In this document: positions 8,762 to 16,927 of the stretch, piece by piece
Position numbering within the stretch: the first letter of the stretch is position 1
Layout: every line of letters begins with the position of its first letter
NCBI GenBank assembly: GCA_017962365.1
Contig: JAGCVL010000003.1
Location: 1-64,000 of the forward strand
Source of the DNA: Candidatus Saccharimonadota bacterium
GTDB taxonomy: Bacteria; Patescibacteriota; Saccharimonadia; Saccharimonadales; Saccharimonadaceae
DNA length: 64,000 nt
Direction of reading: 5' to 3'
Made by a program: the position numbers and the translations under genes
The notes under the pieces: generated by a model
The model's database searches: none
What the model was told of the DNA's origin: nothing
The model's input: the letters and a program-made list of their open reading frames with translations, nothing else

Positions 8762-9211
8762 ATGAAGGTCTATATTGGTGCAGATTATCGAGGATTTGAA
8801 CTAAAAAGCCAACTTATTGATTTTTTGACAAATAATGGGTATGAAGTAGCCGATGAAGGTGCCTACGAAATTGCCGAAGGAGATGATTTTAATGATCCAG
8901 CAATCAGGGTCGCCACGTCGGTGAAAAAAGACCCTGAAGCGTTTGGGGTATTGATTTGCGATTCGGCGCATGGCATGACGATTCAGGCAAATCGTTTCAA
9001 AGGTATCCGTGCAGCACATTGCAATACGCCAGAATCGGCCCAACTCGCCCGTGAACACGACGACGCAAATGTGCTATGCCTGTCGGCGCATTTTATGAAT
9101 TTTGACTCTGCAAAGGAAATTGCACAAACTTTTTTGCAGACAAATTTTGAGCCTCTTGGGAGGCGAGTGCGACGAATTAATCGTTTAGACGAAAGGAGCG
9201 ATTATGATTAG
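8762..9211 (+). CDS. rpiB: Ribose-5-phosphate isomerase B (RpiB/LacAB family)
   Basis: 149 residues. Interconverts ribose-5-P and ribulose-5-P. The family frame is recognisable: YIGADYRGFELK, GVLICDSAHGMTIQANRFKG, and AREHDDANVLCLSAHFM. Two positions differ from the usual pattern: GADYRG has Tyr where most RpiB have His (DHxG), and CDSAHGM replaces CGTGIGM, though the cysteine remains. It starts 2 nt after gap and overlaps the next gene by 8 nt. The last residues are unusually basic (RRVRRINR). Confidence 0.85.
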   Translation: MKVYIGADYRGFELKSQLIDFLTNNGYEVADEGAYEIAEGDDFNDPAIRVATSVKKDPEAFGVLICDSAHGMTIQANRFKGIRAAHCNTPESAQLAREHDDANVLCLSAHFMNFDSAKEIAQTFLQTNFEPLGRRVRRINRLDERSDYD

Positions 9212-9860
9212 GGAAGTAACAATCGTCCCGACGATTTTATCAAACAATAAGATAGATTATCGCACGCAGATAGAGCGTATCAATGTTTTTACTAGACGCG
9301 TGCAAATAGATGTGTCTGATGGAATCTTTGCGCCAACGCAAACTCTAGACATTACAAATGTTTGGTGGCCGCGTAACTGGAAAGCGGATTTGCATTTAAT
9401 CGTAGCGAAGCCGTCTGAATATCTTGATACGATATTAAAACTGAACCCCTCGCTTTGCATTATGCATGCAGAAGTGCAAGAGGATTTGATGCCAATGATT
9501 AAGTCGCTAAAAGAGCACGGTATTAGGACTGGGATTGCACTTTTACCAGCTACGTTTCCGGGTGATGTACAAAATTATATTGAAGAAGTTGACCACGTAC
9601 TGGTTTTTGCTGGGACTATTGGCATGCAGGGATCGCAAGCAGATCTGATGCAAACCGAAAAAATTCCACTTATCCGTGCAATGAAGCCGGAACTGGAAAT
9701 TGGTTGGGATGGTGGTGCCAATATCACAAACATCAGAGCCTTGGCGCATGCGGATCTTGACGTAATTAACGTCGGCTCAGCCTTGTCGCAGTCTGAAAAT
9801 CCGGCGGCGACTTTTGAAGAACTGGTGGCGGAGATTGACAAAAGCGGAGTGGTACTATAA
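9204..9860 (+). CDS. Ribulose-phosphate 3-epimerase family, divergent
   Basis: 218 residues. The family enzyme interconverts ribulose-5-P and xylulose-5-P, the phosphoketolase substrate. Recognisable parts: VPTILSNN, QIDVSDGIFAPT, LHLIVAKPSEYL, MHAEVQ, and WDGGANITNI, which keeps the catalytic Asp. Differences: the metal-binding His in the usual HxDVMDG is Gln here (VQIDVSDG), and the phosphate loop usually MTVNPGFGGQ reads VFAGTIGMQGSQ. It could be an epimerase with altered metal binding or a related isomerase/aldolase. Position between rpiB and a sugar kinase supports pentose phosphate metabolism. Overlaps rpiB by 8 nt and the next gene by 1 nt. Confidence 0.72.
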   Translation: MIREVTIVPTILSNNKIDYRTQIERINVFTRRVQIDVSDGIFAPTQTLDITNVWWPRNWKADLHLIVAKPSEYLDTILKLNPSLCIMHAEVQEDLMPMIKSLKEHGIRTGIALLPATFPGDVQNYIEEVDHVLVFAGTIGMQGSQADLMQTEKIPLIRAMKPELEIGWDGGANITNIRALAHADLDVINVGSALSQSENPAATFEELVAEIDKSGVVL

Positions 9861-10849
9861 TGGCTAGGATCGTATCAATTGGATCGGCGACGCAGTATAT
9901 TTATCTGATTGACCATGACGATTTAAAACCAACCACGATTGGCAAAGAAGCAATTTTTGGAAAAGTATTAGTCGGCTCCGAGGTCGACATTGACCGATTG
10001 TTATATAGCGTAGGTGGTGGTGGTATCAACTCGGCAATTTCATTCGCACGCTACGGACACGAGACCATACTAATGACAAACATTGCACGCGATGCGGCAG
10101 GAGACGCTATTCTTAGAGCGCTGGATCGCGAGGAGATTGATAGTAGCTATGTGGAGTTTTCATCCAGCAAAACCACCGGTACATCAATAGTCTTGCTTGA
10201 CTCTAAAAGTGGGGAGCGGACAATTTTGGCTTGTCGCGGGATAAGTGAAAAGTTCAATAACTTCACAGTGCAAGATTTAGACAAAATACAACCGGATTGG
10301 CTATATGTCACAACTTTGTATGGTGATTTAGCAACGACTTTAGCATTTTTTGAAAAGGCAAATGTGATGGGGACTAAAATAATGTTTAATCCTGGCGCGA
10401 GAGAATTAAACTATCCGCGCGAACTTTTGAGACTCATGAAATATGTAGATGTGCTCATTCTAAATAAAGCCGAAGCTTCAAAATTAGTGCCAGGAGCAAC
10501 ATTGGCCGAGTTGCTATACCATCTGAACGGATATGCCCCGATAGTAATTATCACTGATGGCATGATGGGCGGGATTGCAGGCAATCGCGAAGCCAAAGAG
10601 ACATACCGATTCGGCATCTATGAAGATATCAAGGTGCGCGACGTAACCGGAGCGGGTGATGCATTTGGCTCTGGGTTCCTTGCGGCATATGCTGACGGTA
10701 AGAGTTTTAGAAAATCTCTAATATTTGCATCCGCCAATTCCACTGCCGTGGTTTCCAAGATTGGTGCAAATACCGGCATACTCACTAGTGATGAAGACCT
10801 ACATCCGATGATGATACAAAAGTTTAACCTGAAGGAGGATTTATGCTAA
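9860..10849 (+). CDS. PfkB/ribokinase-family carbohydrate or nucleoside kinase
   Basis: 329 residues. Motifs: GGGGINSAISFARYGHE near the N-terminus, and the ATP/anion-hole signature DVTGAGDAFGSGFLAAYADG with the catalytic Asp of GAGD. The substrate cannot be read from sequence; ribose, a nucleoside or a 6-phospho sugar are all possible. Operon position next to rpiB and rpe suggests ribose or nucleoside salvage feeding pentose phosphates (inference). The start ATG overlaps the rpe stop (TAATG) and its end overlaps the next gene by 7 nt. Confidence 0.85.
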   Translation: MARIVSIGSATQYIYLIDHDDLKPTTIGKEAIFGKVLVGSEVDIDRLLYSVGGGGINSAISFARYGHETILMTNIARDAAGDAILRALDREEIDSSYVEFSSSKTTGTSIVLLDSKSGERTILACRGISEKFNNFTVQDLDKIQPDWLYVTTLYGDLATTLAFFEKANVMGTKIMFNPGARELNYPRELLRLMKYVDVLILNKAEASKLVPGATLAELLYHLNGYAPIVIITDGMMGGIAGNREAKETYRFGIYEDIKVRDVTGAGDAFGSGFLAAYADGKSFRKSLIFASANSTAVVSKIGANTGILTSDEDLHPMMIQKFNLKEDLC

Positions 10850-11544
10850 AGGCTGAGGAAGAATTACTAAAAAAACTATCAATCGCAGACATTGAGCGAG
10901 CGAATGCGTACGCAAAAGATTTGGGACAAGGCTTGCAAATAGTGCGGTCATTTCCGCAAGGCGTAACGGTTTTCGGATCTGCAAGGCTATCACAGGATAA
11001 TAAATATTGCAAACTGGCATACAAGCTCGGCGGTTTACTTGCAAAAAACGGCCATGCAGTAGTGACCGGTGGCGGACCCGGTATTATGGAAGCGGCCTCG
11101 CATGGCGCGTATGAAATTGGTGGACGGACAATTGGGCTTAATATCACTTTGAAACACGAACAATTTCCAAATCCATATCTCACGGACTGTCTGACGTTTG
11201 AATATTTCTTTGCACGAAAAGTAGCGCTGGCGATGGCGGCAAAAGTCTTTGTCTTTTTCCCGGGTGGATTTGGGACGATGGATGAGCTGTCAGAAATTTT
11301 ATGCTTGATGCAAGAGGAAAAGATGCCGAAGATGCCGGTGTTTCTAGTCGGAAAGTCCTACTGGAAGAGCTTTGATAAAATTATCCGCGAGATGACGAAA
11401 CTTAAGATGATTGGCATTAAAGACACCGATATATTTAAAATTACTGATGACGTAAATGAGATAGTAAAAGCCGCCAACCGCATCGGTCATCCGAAAATTT
11501 CAGAGAACTTCTACGACGGGTTCCGCGAAGCGAATGCCGTATAG
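10843..11544 (+). CDS. LOG-family nucleotide-binding protein (TIGR00730-like)
   Basis: 233 residues. Rossmann-like protein with the two LOG signatures, here GGGPGIMEAAS and PGGFGTMDELSE. Characterised members are cytokinin riboside 5'-monophosphate phosphoribohydrolases or nucleotide 5'-monophosphate nucleosidases that release a base and ribose-5-P, which would fit the ribose-5-P operon (inference). An AAGGAGG ribosome site sits inside the end of the kinase gene. Last gene of the operon, with a terminator immediately downstream. Confidence 0.85.
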   Translation: MLKAEEELLKKLSIADIERANAYAKDLGQGLQIVRSFPQGVTVFGSARLSQDNKYCKLAYKLGGLLAKNGHAVVTGGGPGIMEAASHGAYEIGGRTIGLNITLKHEQFPNPYLTDCLTFEYFFARKVALAMAAKVFVFFPGGFGTMDELSEILCLMQEEKMPKMPVFLVGKSYWKSFDKIIREMTKLKMIGIKDTDIFKITDDVNEIVKAANRIGHPKISENFYDGFREANAV

Positions 11545-11548
11545 TACA

Positions 11549-11572
11549 AATACCCCTAGCGGGGTATTTTTT
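11549..11572 (+). terminator. Terminator of the gap operon
   Basis: Stem AATACCCC / GGGGTATT with a 4-nt loop, then TTTTTT. It lies between the convergent LOG and eno genes and may work in both directions. Confidence 0.85.
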
Positions 11573-11588
11573 ATGGATACGCTTTATT

Positions 11589-12896
11589 TTAGAATGGGTT
11601 ATAAAGACCGAGACTAGAATTCGTATCAGCAATACGAATAAGTTCGTTATATTTTGCAATACGCTCACTGCGTGAGAGGGAACCGGTCTTGATTTGTCCA
11701 GTACCAAGCCCAACGGCGAGGTGCGCGATAGATACATCTTCAGTCTCGCCCGAGCGATGCGACATTACGGTGGCATAGCCAGCGTCTTTTGCCATCATGA
11801 CAGCCTCGATGGTTTCAGTCAAAGTACCTATTTGATTTGGCTTAACCAAAATAGCATTTGCGATGCCTTCTTTGATGCCGCGACTTAGGAGCTTGGTGTT
11901 TGTCACGAACAAATCATCGCCGACTAATTGGATGCGGCCGCCGAGACGTTCGGTTAACTTTTTCCAATTTAACCAGTCATCTTCAGCGAGGCCATCTTCA
12001 ATAGACACCACTGGATAATTATCCACAATCCAGTTATACCAATCGATGAGCTCGTCAGCCGTCTTCCATTCACCGTTGGTCTTCAATGTATAATGCCCGT
12101 GGTTATGTAATGGATTATTTGGGGTGGCATCGTAAAATTCGCTAGCTGCAATATCCATTGCTATGGCAATGTCTTCTCCAAATCGGTAGCCAGCTTTGTC
12201 GACGGCAAGTTTAATGCATTCGAGTGGCTCATTGTTGCCGCCACGTACATATGGCGCATAGCCACCCTCATCACCGACGGTGGTCGGGTAGCCGCGGTCT
12301 TTCAATATAGTTTTTAGCGAATGAAAAACTTCCGCGCCCATGCGCACTGCGTCGGCAATGTTTCCGGCTGAACGCGGGATAATCATGTATTCTTGAAAAT
12401 CGGTTGCCCATGAAGCGTGAGCCCCACCATTCATAACGTTCATCATCGGCATTGGTATGGACATTTCGTCTACTGTACCGGCGAGCTCGGCAACATATTG
12501 GTAAAAAGGTAATCTCAAAGAACGAGCATTAGCCTTAGCGTTGGCCAATGAAACTGCTAGAATCGCGTTTGCGCCAAGTGAAGATTTATCCTCTGTACCA
12601 TCCAAATCCAGCATCATGTGGTCGACTATGGTTGGATTAGAAGTATTACCGACGAGTATGTCGTGAATTTTAGAATTAACATTCCAAACAGCTTTTAAAA
12701 CACCTTTTCCACCGTAGCGCTCATCGTCTTCATCGCGAAGCTCTAAGGCCTCCCCAGCCCCAGTGGATGCGCCAGATGGCACAATGGCTCGACCATATGA
12801 CTTATCGCTTAAAATAACTTCAGCCTCGACCGTGGGGTTGCCACGCGAATCGAGAACTTGCCTTGCTCTAATATTTAAAATCTCCAAATCGTTCAT
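11589..12896 (-). CDS. eno: Enolase
   Basis: 435 residues. Converts 2-phosphoglycerate to phosphoenolpyruvate. Signatures: ARQVLDSRGNPTVEAEV, SGASTGAGEALELRD, MPMMNVMNGGAHA, the metal ligands in SIEDGLAEDDW and GDDLFVTN, and VMSHRSGETED. The minus-strand TAAAAT at 12909-12904 is 7 nt from the start, so the mRNA is apparently leaderless. Divergent from uvrC with only 39 bp between the start codons. Confidence 0.98.
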   Translation of the reverse strand: MNDLEILNIRARQVLDSRGNPTVEAEVILSDKSYGRAIVPSGASTGAGEALELRDEDDERYGGKGVLKAVWNVNSKIHDILVGNTSNPTIVDHMMLDLDGTEDKSSLGANAILAVSLANAKANARSLRLPFYQYVAELAGTVDEMSIPMPMMNVMNGGAHASWATDFQEYMIIPRSAGNIADAVRMGAEVFHSLKTILKDRGYPTTVGDEGGYAPYVRGGNNEPLECIKLAVDKAGYRFGEDIAIAMDIAASEFYDATPNNPLHNHGHYTLKTNGEWKTADELIDWYNWIVDNYPVVSIEDGLAEDDWLNWKKLTERLGGRIQLVGDDLFVTNTKLLSRGIKEGIANAILVKPNQIGTLTETIEAVMMAKDAGYATVMSHRSGETEDVSIAHLAVGLGTGQIKTGSLSRSERIAKYNELIRIADTNSSLGLYNPF

Positions 12897-12935
12897 ATTT
12901 ACAATTTTAGCATACTTTAGTAGAATAATTAGAGG

Positions 12936-14195
12936 ATGGATGAGAGGCTAAAACAAAAACTCAACAAACTCCCAGCGAGTCCGGGGGTTTATTTCCATAA
13001 AAATAAAAATGGTGAAATTATCTATGTTGGCAAGGCGGCAGTGCTTAAAAATCGCGTGCGGCAATATTTTCAAAAAAGCCATAAAGACGTAAAAACCGAA
13101 GCTTTAGTCGCGGAGATTTATGATACGGACTGGATTGTGGTAGATACCGAGATGGACGCGTTATTCTTGGAATCTGAAATGATAAAACGATACATGCCGA
13201 AATGGAATATTTTGCTTCGAGACGACAAGGCAGTGTCATACGTGCGCGTATCAATGGGCGATGAAGTGCCATATGTATCATTTACGCGAACGCCAATGGA
13301 CGACAAGGCCATCTATGTCGGGCCTTTTTATGGTAAAACGGCAGTAGAAAAGGCCTTAAGGGTGCTTCGGAGGATTTTTCCATATTACGTACGTCCTTAC
13401 GACGGAAAGAAAACCCTCGACACTGATCTTGGCTTGACGCCAGGTATAGAAGTAGGGAAATGTACAGCCCAAGATTACAAACGAAATTTGCGAAAGTTGA
13501 TTAAATACCTTGAAGGCGGGCGCGAAAAGTTGATGCATGAACTAGAAAAAACCATGTACGATGCGGCTTCGCGTGGCGAATATGAGCTCGCGGCTGAGGC
13601 GAGAAATCAGCTATTTGGGTTAAAAGAACTCAGAAAGAAAATTGTTTTTTCAGACAAAGAATTTTTGGATATTTCGTCAGATCAGGCACTTTTGGAGCTT
13701 CAAAAAATGTTAGGGCTCGAGAAACCGCCGCGGAGGATTGAGGGATATGACATCTCGCACCAGTCCGGAGAAAACACGGTCGGTAGTATGGTGGTATTTA
13801 TAAATGGTGCAGCAGCGAGGAGTGAATATCGGAAATTTAAAGTACGGACGTCACGTGCAGACGATCTGAAGAGTCTGCAAGAAGTTTTGACAAGACGATT
13901 GAAGCATACCGAATGGGAATATCCAGATTTAATTATTTTAGATGGTGGCGCCACACAAGTTAATGTAATTTTACCACTAGTGCAGACTTATGGCATACCG
14001 GTGATTGGCCGCGATAAATCGGGCGATCACAGTAAGTCCGCGAGCGTAACATTGGTAATCCCAGGCAAAAAGTCTGGTCTGGAACTACCGGATGGCTCAC
14101 ATGTCGCTAGGCTGATCGCCAGGATTGACGAGGAGGCTCACCGGTTTGCCATAACATACCATTCTTTACTCAAACGTAGAAGTATGCTAAAATAG
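12936..14195 (+). CDS. uvrC: UvrC-type excinuclease subunit, lacking the C-terminal HhH region
   Basis: 419 residues, against about 600 for usual UvrC. Makes the 3' and 5' incisions in nucleotide excision repair. Present: GIY-YIG domain (SPGVYFHKNKNGEIIYVGKA, residues ~14-90), a UVR motif at ~195-230, and the RNase H-like 5' nuclease (EGYDISHQSGENTVGS, DLIILDGGATQV, EAHRFAITYHSLLKRR). The protein stops right after that last motif, where the (HhH)2 DNA-binding domain normally begins. SecG begins 17 nt later, so nothing has been split off by a frameshift. A TAGAAT box lies 9 nt before the ATG. Confidence 0.9.
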   Translation: MDERLKQKLNKLPASPGVYFHKNKNGEIIYVGKAAVLKNRVRQYFQKSHKDVKTEALVAEIYDTDWIVVDTEMDALFLESEMIKRYMPKWNILLRDDKAVSYVRVSMGDEVPYVSFTRTPMDDKAIYVGPFYGKTAVEKALRVLRRIFPYYVRPYDGKKTLDTDLGLTPGIEVGKCTAQDYKRNLRKLIKYLEGGREKLMHELEKTMYDAASRGEYELAAEARNQLFGLKELRKKIVFSDKEFLDISSDQALLELQKMLGLEKPPRRIEGYDISHQSGENTVGSMVVFINGAAARSEYRKFKVRTSRADDLKSLQEVLTRRLKHTEWEYPDLIILDGGATQVNVILPLVQTYGIPVIGRDKSGDHSKSASVTLVIPGKKSGLELPDGSHVARLIARIDEEAHRFAITYHSLLKRRSMLK

Positions 14196-14212
14196 TTTTA
14201 GATAGGAGTAAT

Positions 14213-14440
14213 ATGCAGATAGGAAGTTTCTTAGAAGTAGTAATATTCATCTCGGCATTCCTGACGATATTGTTGGTCTTGCTACAGCAGCGCGGCGCAT
14301 CACTCGGCGCGGGTTTTGGAAGCTCTGGTGAGCTTTATACAACTAGACGAGGGCTCGAGAAGTCGATGTTTATCGCAACGATTGTAACGAGCGTAGTATT
14401 TGTAGGTTCAATCTTGGGGTTGTTATTAATTCCGGCATAA
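14213..14440 (+). CDS. secG: Preprotein translocase subunit SecG
   Basis: 75 residues. Accessory membrane subunit of the SecYEG channel. Two membrane helices (residues ~5-24 and ~50-72) flank the conserved loop LLQQRGASLGAGFG. Start preceded by GATAGGAG. The downstream binding-protein gene begins 3 nt after the stop. Confidence 0.9.
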   Translation: MQIGSFLEVVIFISAFLTILLVLLQQRGASLGAGFGSSGELYTTRRGLEKSMFIATIVTSVVFVGSILGLLLIPA

Positions 14441-14442
14441 AT

Positions 14443-16179
14443 ATGAAAAAAACTCTCAAAAAGCGTGGGCAAAAGTTAATCAAAAAGTTTTCTCGTGCGT
14501 CAGTTAAGGCGAGTGAAGAAAGTCGCGAACGTATAGAAGAAAATTTCATCCATAGGCTGTCACACATAAAAAATGTGAGGCTTTTGGTGTTAGAATGGAG
14601 CTTGCTAGTACTCGCGCTAATCATGCTTGCAATCACTCAGGCGTTTTGGTTTAGTGCTTCCTATGCTGAAGATACGTTTGTGGAAGGCGGTTCGTATACC
14701 GAGGCGACTCTTGGGCGAGTAAATTCCATGAACCCACTTTTTGCCACAACAAATAGCGAAAAGGTACTTAGCCGATTAATGTTCTCAACACTAGTGACGA
14801 TGGATTATTCTGGCAACCCTAGGGTGATGCTCGCAAAATCTCTAACACCAAGCGAAGGCGGAAAAGTCTGGACCATGAAATTAAAAGATGGCCTCATGTG
14901 GTCAGATGGTGAACCTTTAACAAACGAGGATGTGTTATTTACAATTGGCCTTATTAAAAACCCGGCGGTGAATACCGTCTACGGCTCCAATTTAGCTGGC
15001 GTGGAAGTAAAAGAAGGTGACAATGGCGAGATTGTATTTACTTTGAAGTCAGCCTATGCTGATTTTATGTCGGCGCTCAATATTCCAATTGTGCCAAAAC
15101 ACGAGCTTGAAGACGCTAATTTGAAAACTTTGGCAGAAGATGATTTTTCGACCGCACCAGTGACAAGCGGGGCATTTACTTTTAATGCACTCCAGAGCGC
15201 AACACTAGATGGCGAAGAGGTGATTTACTTGTCGGCTAATCCGTATTTTTATCTTGGTCGGCCAATGTTAAATACTTTTGCAGTACATACTTTCGCAACA
15301 AAAGATGATATCGTGACGGCTTTAAATACGGGAACGGTCACTGCGACCGCCGAATTATCCGGGCTCGATGCCGAGCGGGTGACGTCTGGCAGCTACGTGA
15401 GGCAAGAGACACCGATTAACGCTGGCGTGTTCGTATTTTTCAATACGACTAATAACTTCTTAAAATCCAAAGAGCTCCGACAAACGATTCGGGAGGGAAT
15501 TAGTCTGGAGTCTCTACGTCAAGCTGGTCATAGCAAAAATCCGTTAGATTTTCCATTACTAAAGTCTCAGATTGAACTTTCTAATTATCCAGAAATTCCG
15601 GCTGAGAATTTTCTTGAGGCGACCACAAAAATTGAAACTATGTCTGAGGAAGAAGTTATCATGCTTAATATTGCGACGGTAGATTCTGGATACTTGCCAG
15701 CAGTAGCCGAGGAACTTAAAAATGAATTAGTCACGCTTGGGATTGATGCAAATTTGATGGTTTACGATGAGACGCAGGATTTTATCGCAAATGTGCTCGC
15801 AAAACGAAACTACGACATTCTAGTGTATGAAATTGAACTTGGTGCGGATCCGGACCCATTGCCGTATTTCCACTCTTCACAAGCGTCAGCTGCTGGGCTT
15901 AATTTGTCAAATTATAGTAGCACAATGGTGGATGATTCACTAGTGGCGGCACGGGAAACTTTAGATGGAGCTTTGAGGGCGAAAAAATACGAATCATTCT
16001 TGATGCATTTTGTAAATGATGTACCGGCTATTGGGTTATACCAAGCCAATATGTATTATATTTATAACCGCAATGCAAGAGCGTATGGTAATGAGACACG
16101 TCTAACGACTGCGCTGGACAGATTTACCGATGTAGGGAATTATGCCACCACGCGAGGGGTGAGAGATTTAACTCCATAA
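14443..16179 (+). CDS. Membrane-anchored extracellular solute-binding protein, family 5 (OppA/DppA-like)
   Basis: 578 residues. A basic cytoplasmic start (~45 residues rich in Lys/Arg) precedes one hydrophobic segment (residues ~50-72). The large SBP_bac_5 domain follows: SMNPLFATTNSEKVLSRLMFS, then KDGLMWSDGEPLTNEDV and ILVYEIELGADPDPLPYFHS. No lipobox cysteine is seen, so it is tethered by the helix rather than by lipid. Likely ligands are peptides, by family. No permease or ATPase genes are adjacent, so the rest of the transporter must be elsewhere. Probably cotranscribed with secG. Confidence 0.85.
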   Translation: MKKTLKKRGQKLIKKFSRASVKASEESRERIEENFIHRLSHIKNVRLLVLEWSLLVLALIMLAITQAFWFSASYAEDTFVEGGSYTEATLGRVNSMNPLFATTNSEKVLSRLMFSTLVTMDYSGNPRVMLAKSLTPSEGGKVWTMKLKDGLMWSDGEPLTNEDVLFTIGLIKNPAVNTVYGSNLAGVEVKEGDNGEIVFTLKSAYADFMSALNIPIVPKHELEDANLKTLAEDDFSTAPVTSGAFTFNALQSATLDGEEVIYLSANPYFYLGRPMLNTFAVHTFATKDDIVTALNTGTVTATAELSGLDAERVTSGSYVRQETPINAGVFVFFNTTNNFLKSKELRQTIREGISLESLRQAGHSKNPLDFPLLKSQIELSNYPEIPAENFLEATTKIETMSEEEVIMLNIATVDSGYLPAVAEELKNELVTLGIDANLMVYDETQDFIANVLAKRNYDILVYEIELGADPDPLPYFHSSQASAAGLNLSNYSSTMVDDSLVAARETLDGALRAKKYESFLMHFVNDVPAIGLYQANMYYIYNRNARAYGNETRLTTALDRFTDVGNYATTRGVRDLTP

Positions 16180-16193
16180 AGCATCTGATTTAA

Positions 16194-16221
16194 AAATGAC
16201 CCGACTTAAGCCGGGTCATTT
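16194..16221. terminator. Bidirectional terminator between convergent genes
   Basis: Stem AAATGACCCG / CGGGTCATTT with an 8-nt loop. A-runs and T-runs flank both sides, weak on each strand. Confidence 0.65.
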
Positions 16222-16258
16222 AAGGTACTGAGGGGGTAAAAGCTAAGCGTTGCGGTTT

Positions 16259-16579
16259 TTAGGTGTTGCCTTCTTGCGACTCTCTGGTTTTCCTCACCAT
16301 GTTGATGCGGGCGCCTTGCCCGAAACGCCCAGCGTGGATTGTGGGGATGTATCCATCGACCTGCACAACGAAGTTTGTCGGCATGACATATGGTAGTTTG
16401 CGACCATCGGGGCCTTTAGTATAAGATTTTGCAAGCGCCATGCCCGCCTCGCCAAATGAGATGTCTACCACAACTTCATGGCTGCCAAACTTAGGATCAT
16501 CCATAGTGCCCTGGATTTTTGTTTCCTGATTAGGACCAAAATCTTCCTGCTTTGGGATTTCGATAGTCAGCTTTGGCAT
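16259..16579 (-). CDS. Hypothetical small protein
   Basis: 106 residues, not recognised. Soluble, beta-rich in appearance, with no signal peptide or cysteines. The start MPKLTIEIPKQ is chosen over an in-frame ATG at 16594 because AGGAGTGG lies 5-6 bases before it. Upstream are a promoter (TTGACC, 17 bp, CATAAT) and a leader hairpin, the same layout as the unknown genes at 1693, 58580 and 59312. It ends with charged residues (RKTRESQEGNT). Function unknown. Confidence 0.65.
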   Translation of the reverse strand: MPKLTIEIPKQEDFGPNQETKIQGTMDDPKFGSHEVVVDISFGEAGMALAKSYTKGPDGRKLPYVMPTNFVVQVDGYIPTIHAGRFGQGARINMVRKTRESQEGNT

Positions 16580-16603
16580 TTTACCACTCCTCATTGTAAA
16601 ATT

Positions 16604-16661
16604 ACTAGCCGTAAAATTTGGCTAGCTTTTCCATTATGACACAAGGTGCCGGCTTGGTCAA
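16604..16661 (-). promoter_or_regulatory. Promoter and leader hairpin of the 106-residue gene
   Basis: Minus strand: TTGACC (16661-16656), 17-bp spacer, CATAAT (16638-16633), then a stem-loop GCTAGCC / GGCTAGT (16626-16620 and 16610-16604) just before the ribosome site. Confidence 0.65.
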
Positions 16662-16700
16662 TAAAAAATGTGGTGCAGAACGCAAGAGGCTCTAACTCTA
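16660..16700 (-). pseudogene. Decayed copy of the 3' part of a tRNA
   Basis: The plus-strand stretch from AATAAAAAATG through GGTGC to TCTAACTCTA is repeated at 16750-16786, which is the 3' end of tRNA-Gly plus its trailer. On the minus strand it reads as a T-arm (TAGAG, TTAGAGC, CTCTT) followed by a sequence ending GCACCA. No D-arm or anticodon arm can be built upstream, so it looks like a remnant of a duplicated tRNA. Confidence 0.45.
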
Positions 16701-16758
16701 GCTTCACAAGAACGAGAGTTAAAAAATGACTGGTGATGGTCTCTGGAACAATAAAAAA

Positions 16759-16835
16759 TGGTGCGAATGAAGAGACTCTAACTCTCGACCTCTTCCTTGG
16801 CAAGGAAGCGCTCTAAACAACTGAGCTACATTCGC
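16759..16835 (-). tRNA. tRNA-Gly (anticodon GCC)
   Basis: The minus strand folds as a full cloverleaf: acceptor GCGAATG / CATTCGC, D-arm with GCTCAGTTGTTTAGAGC, anticodon stem CTTCC / GGAAG with loop TTGCCAA (GCC), T-arm GAGAG / CTCTT, discriminator A and an encoded CCA. 77 nt. The T-loop reads TTAGAGT instead of the usual TTCGANT. Confidence 0.93.
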
Positions 16836-16927
16836 ACGTTATGTTCTAATTATAGCACGAATTATGGGTTTGCACAATATCAAAATGCTATGATATAATG
16901 GTAAATGTAATAAATAAAGGAGCGGAA

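Noticed and set aside
16591-16803. 70-residue minus-strand ORF
   Set aside because: It runs through the tRNA-Gly gene, the remnant and the promoter of the 106-residue gene.
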